From the NCBI GenBank assembly GCA_035048495.1, contig CM068553.1, forward strand, positions 22,259,190 to 22,323,189: a stretch of 64,000 bases of DNA, read 5' to 3'. Position numbers and translations under genes: made by a program. Source of the DNA: Euptelea pleiosperma (lineage: Eukaryota; Streptophyta; Magnoliopsida; Ranunculales; Eupteleaceae). Below, piece after piece: positions 22,268 to 34,998 of this stretch. Every line of letters starts with the position of its first letter. The first letter of the stretch is position 1. Below the pieces are notes generated by a model. It made no database searches. It was given only the letters and a program-made list of their open reading frames with translations, and was not told the origin of the DNA.

Positions 22268-25200
22268 TCAGTCGATATAGACAGGATCGATGAGATCAAT
22301 TTCAGAAGTTTGAATGAACAATACGTCAAGTTCATGGAACTGCTTGAGACGCTGCCCATTAACCTGGAAAGATGAGTGATCCTTGGGATCCTCAATAGTG
22401 ATTGCCTCAAAGGGCGTGACTGCTGTGACCGTATAAGGACTAGTCCACCTAGATTTCAGCTTCCCAGGGAAGAGATGAAGATGAGAATTATGCAGAAGGA
22501 CCTTCTGTCATAGATGGAACTCTTTCCTGAGGATGCTCTTGTCATGTATCCACTTCATTTTTGCTTTGTAATTCTTAGACAAGTTGTAGGCATCATTTCT
22601 GAGTTCTTCTAACTCATTCATTTGAAGTTTCCACTCTTCCCCTGTGGTTTCTAGCTCGAAGTTGAGCTTAATGGCCCACAGGGCACAATGTTCAATCTCT
22701 ACCGGTAGATGACAGGGTTTCCCAAAGACCAGACAATAGGGAGACATATTGAGTGGGGTCTTGTAGGCAGTTTTGTATACCCATAGAGCATCAGTGAGAC
22801 GACTAGACCAGTCTTTACGTGTAGTATTGACTGTCTTCTCCAATATCTGCTTGATCTGACGATTAGAAACCTCTACTTGACCACTAGTCTGCGGATGATA
22901 AGCTAGGGCAACCTTGTGGGTTACCCCATACTTTTTCATTAATTTCTCGAATATCCTATTGCAGAAATGGGTGTCCCCATCACTAACGATGGCCTAAAGG
23001 GCACCGAACCGGGCGAAGATGAACTCCTTAAGGAATTTGAGCACTACTTTGTGGTCATTGGTCTTGGTGGGATTAGCCTTTATCCATTTGGATACATAGT
23101 CTACCGCAAGGAGAATGTACTCAAAACCATAGGAAACCAGAAAGGGACCCATGAAGTCGATGCCCCAGATGTCAAATATTTCATCGACCTAGATGGGAGT
23201 TAGGGGCATCATGTTCCTCTGGGAGATGCGGCCTAGATGCTGGCAATTAGGACAGGTTTTGCTATAGATGTGGGCATCTTTAAATAATGTAGGCCAGTAG
23301 AATCCGCATTGCAGTACTTTTTCTGCAGTCTTCTTAGTGCTGAAATGACCACCACAAGGTTGGTCATGACACGAGGACAAGATATTGAGTTGGTCCGACT
23401 CAGGGACATAGAGACGAATGATCTGGTCAGGCAGTATTTATACAAATAAGGATCATCCCAAGAGTAGTACTTAACTCTTGCTAGGAATTGGCTTCTGTCA
23501 TGTTTTGACCAATGTGAAGGCATTTCTTCGATAACAATGTAGTTGACAATGTCATCATATCATGGATTAACGGAGCTAGCGAACAGTTGTTCGTCTGGAA
23601 AGGTCTCATGGATGTGCTGGGTGTCCGAGGATGACTTTAAATTCAGTTTAGACAAGTGATCAACCACTACATTTTTAGTTCCTTTCTTGTCCTTAATCTG
23701 GAGGTCGAATTCCTACAGTAATAAAATCCATCGGATTAATCGAGGCCTGGTTTCCTTTTTTGACATGAGATATCGAAGGGCTGCATGATCAGTGTACACT
23801 ACCACCTTACTAGCTAAGAGGTATGGATGAAATTTATCAAGGTCGAAGACTACCGCCAAGAGTTCTTTCTCAGTGGTGGAGTAATTCATTTGGGCAGAGT
23901 TAAGAATTTTGCTCGCGCAGTAGATCACGTGTGACCTTTTGTCAACTCTCTACCCTAGAACAGCTTCTAACACGTAGTTGGAAGCATTGCACATCACCTC
24001 GAAAAGTAGAGTCCAGTCCGGGAGACGGATAATGGGTGCAGAAGTGAGCTAAGATTTGAGACGCTCGAATTCCTTGACACAGTCAGCATTAAAGTCGAAA
24101 GGACTATCTTTAGCCAGAAGATGGGACAGAGGTCGAGCGATTTGAGAGAAGTCCTTGATGAATCGCCTATAGAATCCTCTGTGTCCCAAAAAGGACCGGA
24201 TGTCACGCACGGACTTAGGAATGGCAAGGTCTAGATGATATCGATTTTAGCTTTGTCGTCCTCAATGCCCTGATGAGAAATGACATGTCCCAGAACAATG
24301 CCCTTCTTCACCATGAAGTGGCATTTCTCCCAATTGAGGACAAGTCGCTTGTCCTGACAACGTTGAAGTACGAGCCCTAGATGTTTGAGACAATCATCAA
24401 AAGATGACCCAAAGACTGAGAAGTCATCCATAAAGACTTCGAGGAACCTTTCCACCATGTCAGAGAATATGCTCATCATACACCATTGAGAGGTCGTGGG
24501 TGCATTGCAGAAGCCAAAGGGCCTGCCCTTGTAAGCAAAAGTACCTAAGGCACAAGTGAAAGTTGTCTTCTCGTGATCCTCAGGGGTGATGGGTATTTGA
24601 TTATACCCTGAGTAACCATCAAGGAAGCTGTAATAAGAGTGACCTGCTAGTCTCTCCAACTTTTGGTCTATCAACGGTAACGAAAAATGGTCCTTCCTTG
24701 TGTTGGTGTTGAGTCGTCAGTAATCAATGCAGACTCTCCACCTTTTCTTCAGGCACTGGGTGATCATTTCCTTGTGCTCATTTTCCACCATGGTGAATCC
24801 TGCCTTTTTAGGTACGACATGAATGGGACTCACCCATTTTTTGTTCGACATGGGATAGATGATACCTGCATCTAACAGTTTAAGGACCTCATCTCGGACT
24901 ACATCCTTCAAGATGGGGTTCAACCTCCTCTGGTGCTCTCGGGAGATTTCGGATTCATCCTCGAGATAGATGTGATGTTGGCACACCGAGGGGTCTATGC
25001 CTCGAATATCATCTATAGTCCACCCTATCGCAGATTTGTGCTCGTTGAGCAACTCGAGATGTTTCTTATGTTCACTCGTAGACAAAGCGGAAGCAATAAT
25101 GACAGGGTAGATTTCCTTAGGACCAAGATAGGCATAGGAAAGATCTGTAGGAAGAGGCTTCAGCTCCAATTTTGGAGCAGATGGAGTGGAAGAATGTGTC

Positions 25201-25866
25201 TCAGAAGACATGGATAGAAGAGGTTTTACCTCGGTAGGTAAAGGGAGGATATGTTCTCTGGCCATGGTTATCAGAGGCTCGAACTCGATGAGTGGAGCGG
25301 GGATATCTATCAGTGGAGCAATCTCGAAAAGATAGTTGAGATTAGAAATGGCTGACTCTATTGCAAAGTCATCCCCAAAGTGTTCTAGACACTGCTTAAG
25401 AATTGCTTCGGTGGAGTCCGGGACTAGACTCTCAACGGCACACATTTCATTGGGCACATCGTAATCGGCATCTTGTTGCATTAAGCGAAAGATATTGAGC
25501 TCAACTTTGAGGTTACCGAAAGCAATGGACATGTTTTCGTCCCGACACCCGATGTGTGTATTCGCGGTGGCAAGGAATGGGTGGCCTAAGATGACCGGAA
25601 TGCAGTTATCCTGACACGACTCGGTGTTGAGAATGATGAAATCTATAGGATAATAAAAGTCAGCGACTTTTATTAGGACATCTTCAATGATTCCTTTTAG
25701 AATTTTGATGGACTGATCAGCCAATTTCAGGGTGACATTAGTAGGTTTCATATTTTTCAGTCCTAACTGCTGATATACTGAGAAAGGTATGAGGTTGACG
25801 CTAGCCCCTAAATCTAGCAAGGCAGCACAGCTAAAGTTGCCTCCAATTTCGCATTGGACAGTTGGG
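22268..25866 (-). pseudogene. gag-pol: Element E pol and protease (degenerate)
   Basis: Right to left, the segment has the protease (DLGAS near 25818, ILGHPFLAT near 25590), the linker, RT (about 24960-24230, catalytic FMDD retained near 24430, but [10 protein letters not shown] altered to GFCNAPTTSQ), RNase H (about 23990-23700), the integrase zinc domain (23380-23250) and core (23180-22850) with [12 protein letters not shown] intact, and the C-terminus. Several stops and frameshifts divide the RNase H and integrase parts. The long open frame beginning at 26099 is not a real start: its first residues come from solo LTR J, which interrupts protease at 25866. Confidence 0.88.
25862..25866. repeat. 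Left TSD of solo LTR J
   Basis: TTGGG before the LTR is repeated at 28595-28599. Confidence 0.95.
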
Positions 25867-28594
25867 TGAAAGTAAGATTTTTCCGCGTCGTTGGTTACGG
25901 AAACCCTAACTTCAACATATTTGTAATTTGATCCGATTATCCTGCAAAATTGATAGATTTGTATAGGGATTCGTGTCGGATGTCGATCCGCACTCGGGAT
26001 TAGTCGGATTAGCGCGAATAAGAACATAAAATGACAGATAATATACAAGAGAAATGTGGAAAGATGAGAATGGCGAGTCGAGATTAAAAACAAATCCAAG
26101 AGATCCAGAGAAGACTAAAATCATCAAACTCAAATTGCATTAATCAAACTGTTGCTTACATGAAATAAATGACAGAAATAAATAAAACGGTAAATCTATT
26201 CTAGAAAGCATGTAAGAAAGCATGTAAAAAGAGATTTTAGAGAGAGAGGAAGAAGGTAGAGAGAGATTTTTCACACCTCGATCGTTTACCGGCCGACAAG
26301 GTAGAGGTGAGAGAAAAACTCACCCTCTTGCATTCACCGAACGGAGTCAGTGGTACAAAAAGGCGATCAGCCTGGGGATCTCTAGAGAGAGAATGGGATT
26401 TACCATGTTGCACTTACCGAAAGTGGACGGTTAAGATTTTACCCTTGGTTTCTTGATCAAGGGTGGATCGGCCAATGTTAAGGATGATGGATAGTCCAGT
26501 TCACCAAGTGAAAAGAATGATGTGCACATTTGTGGAGAAGATCTCAAAGAAGGTGGATACCTGGCCGGTGCACTAGGTGGTTGCTAGCGATGGAAGGATG
26601 CGGTGGAGGTTGAGGAAATCATGGCAGGTTGGTGGTTTGCTTGGCAGATCTGGATCTTTGGAGCACCGGTGGAGATTTTTCTGATCTCTTGGTCTTTGGC
26701 CATCAAGCTAAGGTAATGGATTATAGAGGGAGGATGGGTGAGTAAGGTGATAACCCGCTGGAGTTGATGCCGGTGAGAGCTGGAAGCGGTGGAGAGGAAT
26801 TGCTACAACAGGCTGTGGTGTTGATGGAGGTTTACCCAAAAGAAAACCGTAAAATAAACATAACGACTAGGCTGAGGGTGGCAGTGGAGGTGGACGGCCA
26901 AGAGAATGGTGTTGCAGGTTGGAGCTTGGTGGCCTGCAACACGTTGAGTCGTGATGGGCTGAGGGGCTGCAGCGGTGGTCAGTTGGGGGTGTTGGTGATG
27001 CTTGCCGGTAAGTCCAGCAACGTGGACATGTGGATGGAGAGGAGATCTGCTGAGAGAGATCGTGGTTGCTGGCTGCATCACCAAGATAAAGGTGAGGGAC
27101 CGTTGTCCTCTTCTCCCCCTCCTTCTTTTCTTTCTTTTCTTTTCATTTTTTTTTCTGTTTTTCTTTGGAGGATGGCTGGGAGATGAGATGAATTCTGGAA
27201 CGTGGGATAAAGGATGGCAGTGGAGGTGGACTGGTTAACGTGAACCAGTCCGCCGGAGGAAGGAGGCGTGGTTTGGCATCAAGAGAAGAAGGACGCGGTC
27301 GTGCTGCACGCAGCAATAGGGAGCGCAGGCTAGAGGAGGAAGAAGGAGCAGAAGAAGAACAAGAAGAAGGAGGAAAAATGAGGAGGAGGAGAACCAGATG
27401 GCCGGAGTTGCTGCCTGCAACTCCGGCGAGGATGGAGGAGGAAGAAGAAAAAGAAGAAGAAGAAAAAGAAGGAGAGGAAGGCAACGAAAACGTCGGGGGA
27501 GTTATGGGGGAAGGAGAGGAAGAGATTGGAGGGGGATTAGGGTTCGAACGAACCCTTCTCCCTCCTCTTATAAAGCTCCCTATTTCCATTAATGGAAATA
27601 GGGTATTTTCGATATAAAAAAAAATATTTTTTTTTTTTTTTTAAGTAAAATGCTACTTTTTTATGGGGAATCTCCCCAATTAGTGGACCCCCCCATTTAA
27701 TTAAAATTATTTTGAAATTCGCGGGGTCCACTAACTGGTCGGACAGCGGGTCGATGAAGATGGGCCCGGCTATTGGCCCGTATGGATTGATGATGTCCAT
27801 CGTCTCACAAGATGATGTGACGGGCATTCTGAAGGCGATCGGATGGATGGTGACTTGATTGGGACCCAGATTGGTAGATCAACGGATCTAGAGAGATCCA
27901 ACGGTCCGATTGAAGATCCAACGGTCCGATGGAAGATCCAACGGTCAGAAAGCTAAGGGAGATGAGATAGAGCCGATGGGCAGGAGTTCTGGGGTTAGGT
28001 CAGTAGATTCGAGGACCGAGAGATGAAGAGAGAGAGAGAATAAGAAGAGATGAGAGAAAAAGTATCAAAAAAAATAGAAAAAAGCACTGGCGGAGGGTCT
28101 GGAACCCTGGTCTTCACTGTGACCATCCTCACGCTTCTCCAGTAGAGTCGACTATCATTCTTTGCTGACTCATGTGGCTTTAAACGCTTTGGTCTGTCTC
28201 TTGGTCATTGGCTCTCCTGCTCTCTTCGTTCTTTGGGCCGGCTTTTGGTCCTCATAGTTGGCCCATATCTTTTAGTCATAGCATGTGGGCTCTTTAAGCT
28301 TTGATAATGGGCTTTCCTGATCGATGTGGGCTAGCAAGTCTCGAGAAATGTCCCATCGGGGTTTCCTGCGACAGAAGAAGCGCGTAATGAGACTTTATCA
28401 GAACGGCTTAATATTTAGACTTCCGAAAATGTGTTTAATGCATGCAAATATACCATTTCGTCCAGAAAAGTGTGTTCTACGCAACAAAAGAGACTCTTAT
28501 GTAGAAAAGTAGATAAATAGAGTATTTTACGTAGGAGAATGCAATAACGCTAAAAGGATAATTGCTTAAAATAAGCACTTTTGAGCGAATATCA
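25867..28594 (-). mobile_element. Solo LTR J (2728 bp) with TSD TTGGG
   Basis: A minus-strand LTR from TGAAAGTAAG to GAGCGAATATCA between identical TTGGG repeats inside the E protease region. Removing the LTR and one repeat (2733 bases) keeps the reading register. It has the exact 26-bp palindrome (27578-27603), one leader inverted repeat (27402-27426) and the 20-bp array (27897-27947), so it belongs with A and D. The open frames at 26764-27617 are acidic/Glu-rich artefacts of GA repeats. Confidence 0.95.
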
Positions 28595-30736
28595 TTGGGC
28601 TACCTGGATCCTTATGTTTGATCACACTGTTGTGTTGAATGAACGCGGTAGCTTTTTTGGCCAAGAAGGCAGCTTTGGGTACATGCGTACACCACTTGAC
28701 TGTGAACAAGTCCTTGAGGAATTTGGCATAGGAGGGGATTTGCTTGATAGCTGAAAGGAATGGAATGTTGATCTGGATGTCTTTAAAGACGTCTAAGATT
28801 TCTGAGAATTGCTGATCCCGCTTATCTTGGACAAGTTTGTCTGGGAAGGAAGGCTTTACTCGACAAATGGATTTGACTTTAGCCTTAGATTTCTGCACAT
28901 AGATATCTGATGTTGGTGTAGAGGTAGAAGAAGTAGAGGTAGGATTGGGACTAGTTTCCTCCGTTGGAGATGGCACCGACGGTGGTTGGACTCCCATGTC
29001 CACAGTTTTTCCTGACCTTAGGGTGGTTACAGCTTGCACCTCCCCTTGACAATTCTATTTCTGGCTCTGAGATTGAGAACCAATCTCATATACTGCCCCT
29101 TTGGTGGTTCCTTTAGGGTTGGCAATGGGTTGGCTCGGAAAGATCCCCTTAGCTTTCTCTGCTTCTAAGTTACCTAGACGTTGCTCTAGATGAAGCATGG
29201 ATTGCTGTTGCTGTTGCTCTTGGCGTTGCATAGATTGAGTAATGAGTTGAGCTAGAAGGTCCTCGATTCCAAGTTTGGGGACCGACTGTTAGGGGGCAGC
29301 TAATGGGAGCTGAGGCACCAATTCTCGACTCGAGCTCATCGAGCCATTATAGTTATAGGTTGGAGGAGTAATTGGGACAATCTGTTGGTTCTAAAAGGTC
29401 TGGGAGACTCTTTGCTGATTCTGAAATGTGCTCGATTGTCTAGAGTACTGACCCTGTTGGAATTGCTGGTTCTGAGTAAATGGGTACTAACTTTGCTGGT
29501 ACTGACCCTGATTGAATTGCCTATTGGGTTGATTGAACCCAGGAGGATACATGCCTTGAGGCTGACGCTTAGGTTGAGCTTGCGGTTGAGTAGACTGAGG
29601 CCTCCAAGAGAAGTTAGGGTGGTTTCTCATGTCAGGATGATAAGATTGGCTATACGAGTTCTGAGTGGGTGGTTTGTATGTGCTGAAGGCACAAACTTCT
29701 TCCTGAAGAGGAGTGGACCGTCCTTCATTCAAAGGACAATGCTCAGTAGTATGGGAGGGTTGCAGACAAAGGGTGTAGGATTCCATAGGGCTCTCGTGTC
29801 CCACATGCATGACGGGGTAGATTGTTGAGTAGGCTTTTGTATTGACATAGCCAACGCCGAGACTGACTTGTTCAACTCTTGAATGACAGATCGAAGCTCA
29901 GTATCAGCTGTAGCGTCATGTCCCTTGGTGGTCCTTTGGACCAAAGTGGTTCGAATGAACTCTGAGTCAGTCGTCCAATGTTGAGAGTTTTCTCCTAACT
30001 CTTCGAAGAATTTGTATGCATCGGTCGGAGTTTGGTGCAGGAATTTTCCCTAGCACATTGACTCTACCATGGTCCGGGACTCATCAGTAAGTCCCTTGTA
30101 GAAGATGTGGACAAGATTGCCCTTATCGATGCTATGGTGGGGACACTTAGTCAGGTAGTCTTAGAATCTATCCCACGCTTCAAAAAATTCCTCAACGGAC
30201 TTCTGTTGGAAGTCCTGGATGAGTTGCTTCATCTGGTTGGTCCGAGTCATGGGGTAGAATTTAGACATGAATTTGCCCACCAACTCTTTCCAGCTGCTGA
30301 TTGAATCAGCAGGTAAGGAGTAGAGCCAATTTGAGGTTCGGTCTTTGAGCGAGAATGGGAAAACTCACAGACGTACATTGTCATCATCAAGGTTCTGGTT
30401 CTTGAAAAGTAGGATGACATGTTGGAATTCCCTAATATGGGAATATGGGTCTTCTCTTGGGAGACCGCGAAAGGTTGGCAGCATTTGGATCATTTGCGGC
30501 CTGATCTCAAATTGCACCGCCGTAGTAGGTGGAAGAACAATGCAGGTGGGCGGATTAGCAGAGATAGGGGCGAACGTCTCGATAAGAGGTCGTTCGGCGG
30601 CCATTTCTACAAAGGTAGTAGTACTGGGAGAGGCAGGTGGGGAAAGAGATGGGGAAGGATTCAGTGGATGATCCACTGTAGGTACCTGATTCTCAGATCG
30701 AATCAAGCGTTTGTTCGGACGAGTCCAAACGGGCAT
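28595..30736 (-). pseudogene. gag-pol: Element E gag
   Basis: Gag is read from 30736 (start context MPVWTRPNKRL, conserved in H and I) through MAAERPLIETFAPIS near 30604, the Gag domain (LPTFRGLPREDPYSHIREF near 30470), a Q-rich region and the PPFPDRL-like block (28860-28700). The zinc knuckle at about 29727-29768 reads Y-TL-C-LQPS-H-TTEH-C, so the first cysteine of CX2CX4HX4C is lost. A frame change lies between about 29940 and 29810, and stops lie elsewhere (for example around 30050, 29470 and 29290). The left end is the target repeat of J. Confidence 0.88.
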
Positions 30737-31404
30737 ACGCTGAAGAAGCGAGCTCTAGACTTGGCAAAAAGTTGCCAAAGGGAAACACTATCCTATATGA
30801 TGCACACCAAGCACAAATAATCTTATTCTAAGCCATCAAGATATATTTTAGGAATTATCTTGTTAGTTTTAGGGCTAGAGTAGATTACGACAGTGAGCGG
30901 ACCACTGGTTTATCTTTTAACCGCCAGACTAACTATTTGCACTCAGAGGTTCTCACCAGGCTACACTCTTCAGAGCGAATCCTTTAGTACTAACTCTAGT
31001 CAACAACAAGACAATCCGAAGCCTAGACAGACGTGCAGCACAATGGCTGTCTTAAGTACGTCCCAGACTAACCGGATTGGTCAAATGTTTAACAAGAGTG
31101 TTCCCTCGGGTTAAGCTAGGGTTGGTGCGTGTTCCTAGTCCACATGCAACTAACCGCCGAATAGTCCAAGATGCCACATCGAGCTCAGTGTACTTGAGTA
31201 GTAGGGACTTATGGGTGTGTTAGACAACAGGGACCCGCGCTCGTGGTCTTACTTCGATTGGATGTTAAGCGGGTTCACTCTGTGTGGATTTTTCCTTGAA
31301 CATCGGGCTAATTGGCTCTACTTCTTGATTCTTTTTAATTAAATGGAGCCTTGCGATCAAATCAGTTGGAATGATGAGGTTGGTGATGAAATCCCACCAG
31401 TTTC
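30737..31404 (-). other. Element E 5' leader remnant
   Basis: Leader sequence aligned with H (55652-56294). It keeps the small hairpin CAGTGA/CCACTG (30891-30907), one mismatch compared with H and I. It stops at about 31404 where the leader joins directly to LTR sequence. The rest of the leader, the PBS and the first ~85 bases of the 5' LTR are missing. Confidence 0.8.
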
Positions 31405-31821
31405 AAATTTTTGATCTTTGTATAGGGATTCGTGTCGGATGTCGATCCGCACTCGGGATTAGTCGGATTAGTGCTTTAAAGTACATGAAATGACGAATAA
31501 TTCCATAGAAAATGCTGCCAACATATTGTTAAGGAGATGAGAGGGATGAGTTTCTTTTGTTTAAAGCAAATTTTTGATTTTTAGAAAGAGAAACTACTGC
31601 AATTAATAAGAGCATAAAAAATATAAAAAAACAAACTGCTAATTAAATTCATTAATCTGAAAATTCTTATAAGGCTTGAATCAAACTATGTAATAATCAA
31701 AACTAAACTAGAAAGCGAATAGAGAGAACAGTAAGAGAGAGAATCCAATCTTAGAGATAGAAACTAGAGAGATAAGGTAACTTAAAGAGGGAACGTGTTA
31801 CCTTGATGGTTAGAGGTGCAT
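31405..31821 (-). mobile_element. 5' LTR of E, first surviving part
   Basis: Matches the E 3' LTR from about 17752 to 18165. Its left edge is a deletion junction in an A/T-rich match with the leader. Its right edge is the target repeat TGCAT (31817-31821) of solo LTR F. Confidence 0.85.
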
Positions 31822-32967
31822 TGAAACTAGGGTTTTTCCGTGTCGTCGGATCGGAAACCCTAATCTCAACAAAATTTATAATTATCCGATTCACTAAAAT
31901 TCCTGCAAAAATGCAGACTGTATAGTGGCTTGTCGGATGTCGATCCGCACTTGGGGTTAGTTTGCACCAAATTAGAATATGAAATGATGGATTTTTCTCA
32001 GAAATTGCTAAAAATCAAAGGATGGAATGGTGATAAAAGTGATTTCAAAATATTCTTTTGATATTTTCTAAAGAATCTTGAATATTAGAAATGAGTGAGA
32101 TGAAATAAACATTAAAATAATCTAACACAAGAAACATCAAATTAATTCATTTAAATCAAAATATCGATTACAAAGCCTGATAATCAAAACTTCTCATCAT
32201 GAATAATCAAAGTCAACTAGTAAGCAGGGTAAAATAGAGAGAGAATAAAGGAGGGTTAAAGAGAGAAAGAGAGTTCTAGCTAGAGAAATTAGAGAGAGAA
32301 AGTGGGGGTTTTTTAAAGAGAGTAAAAACCTAAAGAGAGAAAGTAGGAGAGTAGAGAGGAATAGCTAGAGAGAGAGAAAGAAAAGAAAGAGAGAGAGAAC
32401 AAAATCACCTCAAACTTACCTGGATCTGGCCAAGTGGTGGAGATGGTAGCCGGAGTTGGTGTTGCATTGGTGGTGCGATCGTGACGAGGTGGTGACGGAG
32501 AGAATCACTAGAAAGCTCTCAGCCATGAAGGATAGTGGAGCATGATGTGCAGTTGAGAGGAGGATCGCAGGACCACTGAGATATATTGCTGGTTTCCATG
32601 GTAGGCTGCCAACGATAAGATGGAGAAGAAGGTGAACGAGTCATTTGCAGGTGTAGGGAACCTGCTGGGGCTCATGGAAAGGGTAGAAAGGCAACAAGGC
32701 CGTGGGGAGAAGAGGACTAACCTGTTGAGTTGCAGGTCAATTCAGCCCAAGGAGAAAGGTTCGCTAGTGGTGGTCTGGAGAACGACTTTCAGGCGTTGGA
32801 CGGTTAGATGACAGGGTGGTTCTTGCATGGTGGTGCTGGCCGGAGGGAATAGGGAACTGAATCGTGAGGGGCACTAGTTGTGCTCATGGATGTGAGCAAC
32901 AGGTGACCCAGGGAGGAGGAAGAGACGGACCTGCCAAAGATTGCAGGTCCGTTTGTAAGTCTAGTTG

Positions 32968-32993
32968 CCGGAGTTGCAGGCCTGCAACTCCGG
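32968..32993. repeat. Perfect 26-bp leader palindrome in F
   Basis: Half-site CCGGAGTTGCAGG is followed without spacer by its exact complement. A second copy at 33149-33176 has 13-bp arms and a 2-base spacer. Confidence 0.85.
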
Positions 32994-33459
32994 TAACTGA
33001 CGAGGACGACGAAGTAGATGAACAGGGAATGAACGAGGATGAAGATGTGAATGGAATAAGGAGAAGTAGAGAGAGATCCTAGAGAGGGTGCGGGCAGTTG
33101 TGGAACAGATGGAGATCTGAACCGTGAAGGTGCAAGAGGTGGCTTCCGACCGGAGTTGCAGGTCTGCAACTCCGGTTTGATGGAGGGCGATTGGTGGTGC
33201 TTCAACCCAGAACAATAGGTAGAGAAGAAAAAGAAGAAGAGATTGAGATTAGAGGATGTACCTATTACTGTTTTGGGCGAGATAGCACACCGCCTAGGAG
33301 AGAAGGAAGAAGATGCAAATGGAAGAGCAAGGTGTGGTTAGGCGCTGATGCTGGTGAGGGGGGAAAGGCATTGAGAAGAGAGGACTGTTGTGCTGTGCGG
33401 CACGTGGAGAGAGGCTACCGGCTTGTGAGATCGTCCTCCTGGTTGTTGGTTTCGCCGGT

Positions 33460-33520
33460 GAAGAAGAAGACGAAGAAGAAGAAGAAGAAGAAGAAGAAGA
33501 AGAAGAAGAGGAGGAGGAGG
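33460..33520. repeat. GAA microsatellite
   Basis: Almost uninterrupted (GAA)n in LTR F, grading into GAG. Similar GAA or CTT arrays lie in the H LTR (36163-36205) and G LTR (62463-62520). Confidence 0.9.
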
Positions 33521-34869
33521 CACTCCACCAACTCGCCAGAGAAAGGTCACCGGAAGAGAAGAGGAAGAGGAAGGAAGAAGAGAGGGAAGAGAAGAGGAGG
33601 CAAAGATGAAGGGGGGGGGGACCATTAGGTTTTCTCTTTGGTTTTAAAAGGAGAAACCGTGGGTTTCTCCCTTAGAAATTTTTTTTTCTTTTTTATTCTT
33701 TGAGAAATGATTGGGTTATGGGCTCAGGCTCGGGCTCGTGGGCCGTTGGTTATGGGAAGAATATGGCATGGCCCGCTAGTGGATAGGTTGTGGGCCGTAG
33801 GATTGATGCCAAAAATTATGGGCCTAGAGTGCATCGGCCATGGGCCGGAAGGTGGGTGAGTAGGATAGTGGGCCACTAGGCTCGAGGATAAGCGGGCCAA
33901 TGGGCTAGATGGATGTGGGCCTCGTGCAAGGCCGTGGGTTAGGGTGCGTTTGGCTGCCAGGGGAGAAAAATGCATTTTTCTCGTGAAACATCCATCAAGG
34001 AAAATGCATTTTTCTTTCCTCAAAAATCGAGCTATACACTCTCAGCCACAATCAACCATTTGAGGTATTTCTCTACAATTAAACGCGCCCTAGGGATTGA
34101 GATTTTACAATGGAGATCGGGTGGGTGATAGGATGGATGATCGACTGATCGGTGGCAAGATCGGATGGTCGGATGCATAGGATGGATAAATCAGATGGCG
34201 ATCGAACGGTGGATTTGATGGATAATGGTGATAGGTCAAGGAAAGAGAGTCGGTTAGAGTTAGGAGAGAGAAAATTAGGATTTAGAGAGAGGAGAGAGAA
34301 TTAGGGGACATGAGAGAGAAAATGTCAGAAAATAGAGAGAAAAATCACTTGAAGAGGGTCGGAAACCCTGGTCTTCACTGTGTCTCTCCTCACACTTCAC
34401 CAGTCAAGCAAACCATCATTCCTTGTCAATTTATGCAGCTTTAAACGCTTTGGTCCGTCTCTTGGTCATTGGCTCTCCTGCTCTTCTCGTTCTTTAGGCC
34501 AACTCTACGGTCCTCTTGTTCAACCTGTATTTGGCTCATATCTTCTAGTCATAGCCTGTGGGCTCTTCAAGCTTTGATAATGAGCTTTCATGATCGATGT
34601 GGGCCCACAAGTCTCGAGAATCATCCACTCAGGGTTTTTTGCGACAGAAGAAGCGCGTAATGAGACTTACTCAGAACGACTTTATATCTAGACTTCTGAA
34701 AATGTGTTTAATGCATACAACTATACCATTTCGTCTAGAAAAAGTGTGTTCTACGTAATAAAAGAGACTTTTATGTAGAAAAGTGGATAAATAGAGCAAT
34801 TTTACATAGGAAAGTGTGATAACGCTTATAGGATAATTACTTAAAATAAGTACTTTTGAGCGAATATCA

Positions 34870-34998
34870 TGCATCTAAGTGAGTATTATGGAGGACAACA
34901 ACCCAAAAGTGAGAAGATAAGGGGTGCATTGAGTGCACCAGCCATGAGATAGACCCAAGGAATGATTAGGACTTTCGGATAACAAGTAGTGAAGGCGT
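34870..34998 (-). mobile_element. 5' LTR of E, second surviving part
   Basis: Continues the E LTR after F (matches about 18161-18290 of the 3' LTR) and ends at GGCGT (34994-34998), the target site of H. The H right-hand repeat has been deleted. Confidence 0.85.

Larger units (their letters stand above)
31822..34869 (-). mobile_element. Solo LTR F (3048 bp) with TSD TGCAT
   Basis: A minus-strand LTR from TGAAACTAGGG to GAGCGAATATCA; TGCAT occurs at 31817-31821 and 34870-34874, and the E LTR continues smoothly across. Its centre resembles the G LTR (GAGAAACCGTGGGTTT near 33650 and 62080). It contains a perfect 26-bp form of the leader palindrome (32968-32993), a 13-bp-arm copy (33149-33176) and a GAA microsatellite (about 33460-33520). 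The Glu-rich open frames across the latter are not genes. Confidence 0.95.

Noticed and set aside
24717..26099. A 460-codon minus-strand frame that looks like a complete gene start
   Set aside because: Its first ~75 codons are LTR J sequence and the rest is E protease and linker. It is a chance read-through of an insertion boundary.
33191..33628. Glu/Lys-rich frames across the F microsatellite
   Set aside because: Product of (GAA)n repeats in an LTR, with no coding conservation.
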